From SKVR01 sp964589855 (lineage in GTDB: Bacteria > Bacteroidota > Bacteroidia > Bacteroidales > UBA7960), in assembly GCA_964589855.1 (NCBI GenBank), contig CAZPVB010000109.1, positions 1 through 12,985 on the forward strand: a stretch of DNA of 12,985 bases, written 5' to 3'. The translations under genes and the position numbers were made by a program. The notes under the pieces were generated by a model, which did not search any database, was not told the DNA's origin, and worked only from the letters and a program-made list of their open reading frames with translations. Below are positions 7,532 to 12,985 of the stretch, piece after piece. Positions within the stretch are counted from its first letter, which is position 1, and every line of letters begins with the position of its first letter.

Positions 7532-7549
7532 AACGCACTATTTGGCGTT
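7532..7549. terminator. Weak hairpin downstream of the ABC permease gene
   Basis: AACGC (7532-7536) and GCGTT (7545-7549) form a 5-bp stem with an 8-nt loop. On the plus strand it is followed by TTCTT; on the minus strand, after the stem, comes ATTCTCG and then five T residues. It lies 34 nt past the permease stop codon and could be a weak terminator for it, but the stem is short. Confidence 0.3.
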
Positions 7550-7582
7550 TTCTTGCAAAGACTAATTAACAGGATTGATCAA

Positions 7583-8824
7583 TTACTCATAGCGCAAGGA
7601 TTCTATGGGATCGAGATTAGCGGCTTTGGCGGCCGGATAATAACCCGCAACCAACCCAACAACCAGACAAATAACAATGCCCGTTACGATCCAGATCCAG
7701 GGAATAATAAACGGATTTCCAATAAAAAAAGAGATAATATTTCCTGCCCCTATGCCGAAAACAATACCTGCCAGTCCACCGATCTGACAGATTACAATGG
7801 CTTCAGACAGGAATTGTTGTTTGATGGTTTTTCTTGTAGCCCCCAGTGCTTTGCGAATTCCTATTTCGCGGGTTCTCTCGGTTACAGATACAAGCATGAT
7901 GTTCATCAAACCAATAGCGGCACCCAGCAGTGTTATAATACCTATAATGGTTGCAGCCATTGTTACTTTGCTGAGATTTTCAATAAGCATTTGTGCAATG
8001 TTGTCACTTTTAATAATATCAAAATTATTCTTTTCATTTGTGCCCACACCACGGATAATTCTGAATAAACCTGTGGTCTCACTGATAGCGGTTTCCAGGT
8101 CTGCAATGTTATTGGTGCTAACATTGATGGTAAAGTTCATATTTGGTTGAGAATAATGCTGTCTGGCAGTTTGAAGGGGAATAATGCAATTGCGGTCGCT
8201 GCTAAATCCAAAACCCGATCCCTGTGGTTTCAAAACACCAATTACCTGATAACGGTTTTTCCCTATGGTAATAAACTGCCCCAATGGATCCAACTGGTTT
8301 CTAAACAAATTTTCGGCCAATTGAGATCCTATAATGGTAACATTTGCAGCAGATTGAACTTCGTTTACAGAAAAATTTCTGCCTTTTCCAAGTTCGGAAC
8401 CTGAAGTAATCAGATAATTCTCATCTGAGCCAGTGACCCTCACATTGGGATTTGTTTCTTCTGATTGGTGTCTGAGAACAGCAGTACCCGTTGCTCTGAA
8501 TGATACAGATACTTGTGCAGGAAAGTTAAACTCTTCTTTAAATGTTGAGGCTTCCTTGAAACTTATATTTCTAAATACTTCTCTTCTGCCACCCCCCATT
8601 ACCCTTGCTTCGCGGTTGCGGATAGAAAAACTGTTGGCCCCTAATCGTGAGAAACTACTTGTGATAGATGCTTTTATTGAATCGATGGATGTAAGTATAC
8701 CCACAATGGCCATAATTCCAAAAGCAATGATCAGAACAGTAAGAAATGTTCGGAGCATATGACTGCGAATGGATAGCAGGGAAATTTTAAAATTTTCAGC
8801 AGCAACGATTTGATCTTGTTTCAT
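7583..8824 (-). CDS. MacB/FtsX-family ABC transporter permease
   Basis: The 413-residue inner-membrane protein has the four-helix MacB-type layout: a cytoplasmic N-terminus, TM1 at about 25-46, a large periplasmic MacB-like core (about 47-285, with RVTGSDENYL at 129-138 and NVTIIGSQLAENLF at 161-174), then TM2 (about 288-313), TM3 (about 340-368) and TM4 (about 372-396). The conserved cytoplasmic loop ERTREIGIRKALGATRK (316-332) and the C-terminal YYPAAKAANLDPIESLRYE are diagnostic of the family. MacB-type permeases are mechanotransmission proteins that drive export of substrates or lipoproteins across the periplasm, with a separate ATPase in most Bacteroidota. No LolD/MacB-type ATPase or HlyD-like adaptor gene is in the window, and this protein has no fused ATPase, so the partner must be elsewhere. 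It lies 137 nt downstream of upp. The substrate cannot be inferred. Confidence 0.92.
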   Translation of the reverse strand: MKQDQIVAAENFKISLLSIRSHMLRTFLTVLIIAFGIMAIVGILTSIDSIKASITSSFSRLGANSFSIRNREARVMGGGRREVFRNISFKEASTFKEEFNFPAQVSVSFRATGTAVLRHQSEETNPNVRVTGSDENYLITSGSELGKGRNFSVNEVQSAANVTIIGSQLAENLFRNQLDPLGQFITIGKNRYQVIGVLKPQGSGFGFSSDRNCIIPLQTARQHYSQPNMNFTINVSTNNIADLETAISETTGLFRIIRGVGTNEKNNFDIIKSDNIAQMLIENLSKVTMAATIIGIITLLGAAIGLMNIMLVSVTERTREIGIRKALGATRKTIKQQFLSEAIVICQIGGLAGIVFGIGAGNIISFFIGNPFIIPWIWIVTGIVICLVVGLVAGYYPAAKAANLDPIESLRYE

Positions 8825-8961
8825 CTGTTCATAATTTGATTAAATAGGTCAGATGGAGCTCGCCAAAACTCCGGCTTTGTGCTTTTTGCAGATGCTACGA
8901 ATTATAATCATCCGCGTGTGTCAATATTATTGTCAAGGCTCGGTTCATTTACTTTGTCACA

Positions 8962-9612
8962 TTAAAGTTTGTTACCATAAGCCAAATCACCGGCATCACC
9001 AAGTCCTGGAACAATGTATGCTTTGGCTGTTAGTTCATCGTCAACTGCTCCCACCCATAAAGTAAAACTACCCGATGGGAGGTTTTTTTTTACATATTCT
9101 ACCCCCTGAACGCTTGCCAATATAGAAACCAGATGGGTGTGAGCAGGTTTCCCATTCTCTGTTAATTCTTTATAAGTGAGTACCATGGAAGATCCTGTTG
9201 CAAGCATGGGGTCATTTAAAATCAGTACTTTATCGTCTAGTTCGGGGCAGGAGGTGTACTCTATTTGTATGGTGAATTTTCCGTTTTTATGATGTTTTCT
9301 GTATGCTGAAACAAACGCATTTTCTGCCGAATCAAAATAACCCAACATACCCTGATGCATTGGCAAACCAGCTCTTAATATGGTGGCAATAACGGGTTGT
9401 TCTTTTATAACTTTACACTGTGCTTCTCCCAGTGACGTGGTAACCATTGTTTTTTTCCATTGTAGTTTTTTGCTTATCTCGTAGGCAAAGATTTGCCCAA
9501 GTCGTTCCATGTTTCTCCTGAAACGCATGCTGTCTTTTTGAACTTCAACATCGCGAACTTCTGATATATACTGACTAACCAAAGAGTCTTGCTTTTCAAA
9601 GATATGTACCAT
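8962..9612 (-). CDS. upp: Uracil phosphoribosyltransferase
   Basis: The 216-residue cytoplasmic salvage enzyme converts uracil plus PRPP to UMP and pyrophosphate. The PRPP-binding loop reads LILNDPMLATGSS (130-142) and the C-terminal uracil-binding segment is GLGDAGDLAYG (203-213); ILRAGLPMHQGML (78-90) is the other conserved block of the family. The length is close to the E. coli enzyme (208 residues). A few positions differ from the usual bacterial wording (for instance NDPMLATG rather than DPMLATGG), as seen in Bacteroidota forms. The ATG at 9612 is preceded by only 19 nt from the stop of the upstream acyltransferase gene, so the two are likely co-transcribed. No strong Shine-Dalgarno or terminator is visible around it. 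Confidence 0.95.
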   Translation of the reverse strand: MVHIFEKQDSLVSQYISEVRDVEVQKDSMRFRRNMERLGQIFAYEISKKLQWKKTMVTTSLGEAQCKVIKEQPVIATILRAGLPMHQGMLGYFDSAENAFVSAYRKHHKNGKFTIQIEYTSCPELDDKVLILNDPMLATGSSMVLTYKELTENGKPAHTHLVSILASVQGVEYVKKNLPSGSFTLWVGAVDDELTAKAYIVPGLGDAGDLAYGNKL

Positions 9613-9631
9613 GTTGCCTTATTTGATTCGT

Positions 9632-10585
9632 TTATTGTGCTTTTTTTGCTTTATACGAACTATAAAAATTTACCAGTGTTTGTATGATTACAGGAAACTT
9701 GTTTATTCTGAGTTGTAAATATACACATTCTTTTGAACCAAAACTACTGTAAAACCGGGCAAGTGATTCATTATTTGATCCTTCAAAATCGAGTGTGATA
9801 TTTTGACCGGCATAATCTCTTATGTAATGATCTATGATGGCAGTCATGGCGCCATTTTTTTTTGCCTCTTCATTATTACCAGAAAAAATTAAAACCGACT
9901 TTTTATGACTATGAAAGAATATTACTCCTGCACACAAAGTATTATTGGAACTAAATGCCGCATATGCAATTGCATTTCCCCGGTGTATACTTGAATAGGC
10001 CAGGTGCCTGAGCATTTCGTATATCTGGTTGTTGAGCATTTTAAAATCTTTGCCCTTGTTCTGCCTGAAAAGGTCTATGATATTTTGAGGTTCCGAATTT
10101 CTGGTGACAAAAACCTTAGCCTTCTCTGCCTTTTTTAAATTCCGTTTGGCATTGGTTGAATAGTTGGCAAACAGTTTTTCATAAGGAGAGATCAGATCGA
10201 GTTCATAGGTTCTTCTCCTGGAAACCGATATTTTAGATGTATTTGACTTAAACTGGTTGTAAGTGTTGAGGTTGAGGTTGATAAATTTGTATTTGGAGGG
10301 TATAGCAGCAATAAATTCGTGCAATTGTTCTTCATGAACAGTATCGGGAGAAAATACCCCTAATTGTTGTACGAAAACAGGTTGCATAATATAATTAACT
10401 CCCCATTTTTTTTTAACAGGTAAGGGCATAACCGCTTCGTAATCATTTAATATTAAAGCGCACCATCCCGGAGATACCTGATTGAGGTAATAACTGTATG
10501 GATAAATAATGCCATTGATGGATCTTTCTATGCATTCATCCCATTTTTCTAAATCGATTTTTTCGTTTTCATAAAATTCTATCAT
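9632..10585 (-). CDS. GNAT/FemAB-like acyltransferase
   Basis: The 317-residue soluble protein has no signal peptide or membrane segment. It looks like a two-half GNAT-fold acyltransferase of the FemAB/BioF2-like type. Visible features: YELDL (127-131), then NYSTNAKRNLKKAEKAKV (141-158), which resembles the basic R-N-L-R-x-A-E segment of FemAB-like proteins. A C-terminal acyl-CoA or aminoacyl-type half has AGVIFFHSHKKSVLIFSG (219-236), NGAMTAIIDHYIRDY (244-258) and LDFEGSNNESLARFYSSFG (265-283), the last being a recurring FemAB/GNAT signature. The donor and acceptor are unknown; relatives modify peptidoglycan precursors or polysaccharides. It lies between the deacetylase-like gene (109 nt upstream) and upp (19 nt downstream), on the same strand. 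The position next to a deacetylase suggests a polysaccharide or glycan acceptor, which is an inference. Confidence 0.72.
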   Translation of the reverse strand: MIEFYENEKIDLEKWDECIERSINGIIYPYSYYLNQVSPGWCALILNDYEAVMPLPVKKKWGVNYIMQPVFVQQLGVFSPDTVHEEQLHEFIAAIPSKYKFINLNLNTYNQFKSNTSKISVSRRRTYELDLISPYEKLFANYSTNAKRNLKKAEKAKVFVTRNSEPQNIIDLFRQNKGKDFKMLNNQIYEMLRHLAYSSIHRGNAIAYAAFSSNNTLCAGVIFFHSHKKSVLIFSGNNEEAKKNGAMTAIIDHYIRDYAGQNITLDFEGSNNESLARFYSSFGSKECVYLQLRINKFPVIIQTLVNFYSSYKAKKAQ

Positions 10586-10694
10586 GAGTATGGGCGCAGT
10601 ATTATATAATTTTTATGAATGATTTTTTATCTGGTAGTCTGATTTCTGCTGTTGAGGCTAATACCCAAATGAACCTTCTTTTTCAGGAAAAGGT

Positions 10695-12032
10695 TTAATC
10701 ATTATCGGTTAGTTGCAGGTTTTTTATGTAAGTTAACATCTCAATGTAAACTTTTTGCCAGTTTTCCCATATTCCAAAATTACTTAATGCATCGTTATGC
10801 CATAAACTAACAAATGTACCTTCAACACTCTTTACCTCATCTGCCAGTTTTTTAATTTTATCGATAGAGTCCTCAATATTTAGATTCATGTATGATTTTA
10901 GGGAAGCATCCATTACTGTTACAGGATAAACAAGCAAAGGGGTTTCTGTTTCACTGGTAAGATCATACCATGGAAAAGGGGTGCATGTGCCTGCCCTGAA
11001 ACCTGTATGGGTAGCGTATCCCATAGAAAAATCCCTTTTTATTCCGTTTTTGATTAAATCCTGGTAGGTATCAGGAAAATGAATCTTTAAATAATGTTGT
11101 CTGCTGTTTTCAACTTCACGGTTGAGTATTTCTGATAATCTGCGAATCTCTTTATTTAATCTGTTTTTTCTGTGATGCGATGCAAAAGAAGGATGAACAC
11201 CTGTTTCGGCATAATCGCCAAGCATTTTGCATACATGTATATAGAGTGGAGAATGAACAGATATGTTTTTATCGTATGCGCCATAATCCCCAACATGGAA
11301 AAAATATATTGGATGTAATTGATACTGTTTTTGTAAATTCAGTTGAAGTTCGTAGGTGTCAAACGGGTCGTCTGATTTTTTTAATAATACTTTCATCCGG
11401 TTGCTCAGATTGGTAAAGTTAAATGTGAGCAGATCTTTGCTAATGGCAAGCGTATTTCTTGATATCCCACGACCTCTGTAAGCATAAGCAACATCTATAT
11501 CATAGGTTGGAATAAATTCAAATTTTCTTTCCCTGGAATTCAAAAAAGGAAATTTAGATACAATCTTATTTTTGAGTACCATTGTCAGTTTATCAATTAA
11601 GGGTATTTCCAAAAAACCTCTCTGGAGAGAAATACTTTGATCTGCTTCAAATCTTCCAAACTTGTCCTCGATATAGGGAAGGTACTCTTCATATCTTGTG
11701 ACCAGATAAAAAGCCATGGAGAAAATGTCAAAACCCATATCACAGAGTTTATTCTTTGAAGTATCAGGAAACAGGGCACTTAAACCATCTTTTTTGATGA
11801 TATCCGGTTGAATATCCCTCAAACCTTTTTCGTGCAACAAACCACAGGGAACGATTTGTATATGTTCGCCCGGAATATCCCGGTCAGAGTAATTGATCTT
11901 TGCTCCTTTGAAGTTTAAAAAATCTTCACTGGAGGAGGTTACAACATATTCAAATCCACAGATATTTTGAAAGAGAAATTTTACTATATATTGTAAACGG
12001 TTATTTTTTTTGGGGCTATATATGAGCAACAT
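10695..12032 (-). CDS. Polysaccharide deacetylase family protein (NodB-like) with extra N-terminal domain
   Basis: The 445-residue protein has a NodB-like carbohydrate esterase domain in its C-terminal two thirds. Motif 1 is PTYDID (175-180), with Asp178/Asp180 as likely catalytic base and metal ligand. The second histidine motif is GVHPSFASH (278-286), where His280 and His286 are spaced differently from the classical HxxxH. The third is GFRAGTCTPFPW (344-355), with Arg346. SLWHND (409-414, His412) supplies the last conserved His. Residues 1-170 form an additional domain typical of a Bacteroidota deacetylase subgroup (DUF7033-like, by recollection). There is no evident signal peptide, so it may act in the cytoplasm or be associated with a biosynthetic complex. 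It would remove N- or O-acetyl groups from a glycan; the substrate is unknown. The start at 12032 (MLLIYSPKK) fits the expected N-terminus. Confidence 0.82.
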   Translation of the reverse strand: MLLIYSPKKNNRLQYIVKFLFQNICGFEYVVTSSSEDFLNFKGAKINYSDRDIPGEHIQIVPCGLLHEKGLRDIQPDIIKKDGLSALFPDTSKNKLCDMGFDIFSMAFYLVTRYEEYLPYIEDKFGRFEADQSISLQRGFLEIPLIDKLTMVLKNKIVSKFPFLNSRERKFEFIPTYDIDVAYAYRGRGISRNTLAISKDLLTFNFTNLSNRMKVLLKKSDDPFDTYELQLNLQKQYQLHPIYFFHVGDYGAYDKNISVHSPLYIHVCKMLGDYAETGVHPSFASHHRKNRLNKEIRRLSEILNREVENSRQHYLKIHFPDTYQDLIKNGIKRDFSMGYATHTGFRAGTCTPFPWYDLTSETETPLLVYPVTVMDASLKSYMNLNIEDSIDKIKKLADEVKSVEGTFVSLWHNDALSNFGIWENWQKVYIEMLTYIKNLQLTDND

Positions 12033-12129
12033 ACTTGGGGATTAAAGGTAATTATTCGTTCTTGAAGTTTGTTTTTTCTGTAAGTTCCGATAAATCCGAA
12101 AAAAAATGATCTTTTTCTGTGTCTGGTAA

Positions 12130-12852
12130 TCACATGGTTCCCTCATCGGCAAAACTATAATAATTATTTCCCGCTATGATGATATGATCCAGCACAGGAA
12201 GGTCCAGAAATAATCCTGCTTTTTTACATTTTTCGGTAATTTGCAGGTCCCGGTTGCTGGGTTTGGTATTTCCACTGGGATGATTATGGCAAAGTATAAT
12301 AGAAGAGGCCTGATCTTCGAGCGCAATTTTAAAGATTTTTTTGGGGTCAGCTACTGTACCTGCTATGCTACCTTCACTGATTCTATGACTTTTTTGCACC
12401 ATATTATTTCTGTTAAGCAAAATAATCCAGAATTCCTCATAATTATTATCGGATAAAATAGGGTGCATGATATCAAAAGCGTCTCTGCTGGTGATAATTT
12501 TTTTCTTTTGTAAGCTCTCCTGTAATCTTCTGCGTCTGCCTAATTCAAGAGCTGCGGCAATGGTTATCGCCTTGGCTTCTCCTATGCCTTTAAATTTCAT
12601 CAAATCTTTGATTGAAAACCTTGAAAGATCGGATAAATTATTGTTGGCGGATACAAGAATATGACGCGCCAGATCAACTGCCGACAATTCTCTTGTTCCC
12701 GACCCCAAAAGAATGGCAAGCAACTCTGCATCGGTTAGCGCCATAGAACTTCTTGAGAGTAACTTTTCTCTGGGTCGATCATCTTCTGCCCAGGATTTTA
12801 TTCCTGTAAGACGTATTTGAGTTTTTTCCTGAGGAAATTCGTTTGCCTTCAT
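12130..12852 (-). CDS. radC: RadC family JAMM/MPN-domain protein
   Basis: The 240-residue product has the RadC (UPF0758) layout. The N-terminal block IKSWAEDDRPREKLLSR (18-34) and LTDAELLAILLGSGT (39-53) are typical; a helix-hairpin-helix region follows (FKGIGEAKAITIAAALELGR, 87-106). The JAMM metalloprotease-like motif is Glu160 in SEGSIAGT, then HNHPSG (189-194) with Asp202, giving His189, His191 and Asp202 as metal ligands. Despite the name, a repair role for the family is not established, and RadC-like proteins are also found on mobile elements; here the setting is chromosomal. I take ATG at 12852 as the start. An in-frame TTG at 12873 would add seven residues (MHTLYFN) not typical of the family. 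No clear Shine-Dalgarno favours either. It lies downstream of the tRNA-Glu terminator and 97 nt upstream of the deacetylase-like gene. Confidence 0.95.
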   Translation of the reverse strand: MKANEFPQEKTQIRLTGIKSWAEDDRPREKLLSRSSMALTDAELLAILLGSGTRELSAVDLARHILVSANNNLSDLSRFSIKDLMKFKGIGEAKAITIAAALELGRRRRLQESLQKKKIITSRDAFDIMHPILSDNNYEEFWIILLNRNNMVQKSHRISEGSIAGTVADPKKIFKIALEDQASSIILCHNHPSGNTKPSNRDLQITEKCKKAGLFLDLPVLDHIIIAGNNYYSFADEGTM

Positions 12853-12897
12853 ATTAAAGTATAAAGTATGCAAACGAAATTAGTTAAAATTTGGCAT

Positions 12898-12928
12898 AAA
12901 AAAAAAGACTTTTAGAAAAAGTCTTTTT
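12898..12928 (-). terminator. Rho-independent terminator of tRNA-Glu
   Basis: Arms 12902-12913 and 12917-12928 form a perfect 12-bp stem around the core AAGACTTTT with a 3-nt loop. On the minus strand it ends in nine T residues (12906-12898). It starts 7 nt after the tRNA 3' end and separates the tRNA from radC. Confidence 0.92.
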
Positions 12929-12934
12929 GAATTG

Positions 12935-12985
12935 TAGCCCGTAGGGGATTCGAACCCCTGCTACCAGGATGAAAACCTGGCGTCC
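12935..12985 (-). tRNA. tRNA-Glu (anticodon TTC), 5' part beyond window
   Basis: Read on the minus strand from the right edge, the tail of the D-arm region (GGACG) is followed by an anticodon stem CCAGG/CCTGG around the 7-nt loop TTTTCAT, so the anticodon is TTC (12973-12971), decoding GAA/GAG. Then come the variable loop TAGC, the T-arm AGGGG-TTCGAAT-CCCCT, the acceptor 3' strand ACGGGCT and discriminator A. The next bases are CAA, so CCA is not encoded. The 5' acceptor and D-arm lie off the window. Confidence 0.9.

Larger units (their letters stand above)
6729..7582. other. 854-nt AT-rich spacer upstream of the response regulator
   Basis: This is the largest gap in the window and is visibly more AT-rich than the flanking genes. 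I find no convincing protein gene on either strand. It holds a possible minus-strand -7 element (6881-6888), a perfect palindromic site (7310-7328), alternative pairing segments (7091-7139), a 9-nt tandem duplication (7337-7354), a 19-codon plus-strand reading frame (7453-7512) and a short GC-containing hairpin (7532-7549). It could contain the regulator's promoter and operators, a small RNA, or a decayed gene. Confidence 0.6.

Noticed and set aside
7553..8762. Long plus-strand open frames opposite the ABC permease
   Set aside because: They are antisense shadows of the permease reading frame, whose minus-strand product shows clear MacB family motifs.
8836..8957. Open plus-strand frame in the upp/ABC permease spacer, reading like SGFVLFADATNYNHP before a stop
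   Set aside because: It has no start codon, is only about 40 codons long, matches no family I recognise and is antisense to the minus-strand spacer; probably chance.
10672..10695. Inverted repeat AACCTT/AAGGTT overlapping the deacetylase stop codon
   Set aside because: Only a 6-bp stem with no T-tract on the minus strand; not supported as a terminator.

Overview
The window looks like chromosomal DNA from a member of the Bacteroidota (Bacteroidetes). The gene complement fits: a Bacteroidota-type AspRS, an MltD-like transglycosylase with a divergent LysM tail, and a polysaccharide deacetylase with an extra N-terminal domain. The AT-rich spacers, the general lack of Shine-Dalgarno sequences and a TAnnTTTG-type -7 element ahead of aspS point the same way. 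A CheW protein implies that the organism has a chemotaxis-type signalling system. I see no phage genes, transposase, CRISPR array or plasmid functions; this is mostly ordinary housekeeping and envelope DNA.

Layout from left to right. A CheW gene on the minus strand runs off the left edge (1-425). Its 388-nt upstream spacer holds two inverted repeats and a strong terminator belonging to the next gene, an MltD-like lytic transglycosylase (814-1776, minus). A 573-nt divergent spacer follows. The only plus-strand unit is aspS (2350-4119) followed after 10 nt by an ABC-F ATPase (4130-6079). It converges, with a 1-nt gap, on a NarL/LuxR-type response regulator (6081-6728, minus). Next comes an 854-nt AT-rich spacer with no convincing gene but several palindromic or repeated elements.

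Everything to the right is on the minus strand. In transcription order it runs: tRNA-Glu (cut by the right edge) with a strong terminator, radC, a polysaccharide deacetylase-like protein, a GNAT/FemAB-like acyltransferase, upp (uracil phosphoribosyltransferase), and a MacB/FtsX-type ABC permease without an adjacent ATPase.

Functional themes are translation (aspS, ABC-F, tRNA-Glu), envelope or polysaccharide remodelling (MltD-like protein, deacetylase, acyltransferase, MacB-like permease), signalling (CheW, response regulator) and nucleotide salvage (upp). The most interesting items are the deacetylase/acyltransferase pair, the aspS-ABC-F unit, and the unexplained structured spacers. No clearly new system is evident; the findings are modest leads and are scored accordingly.
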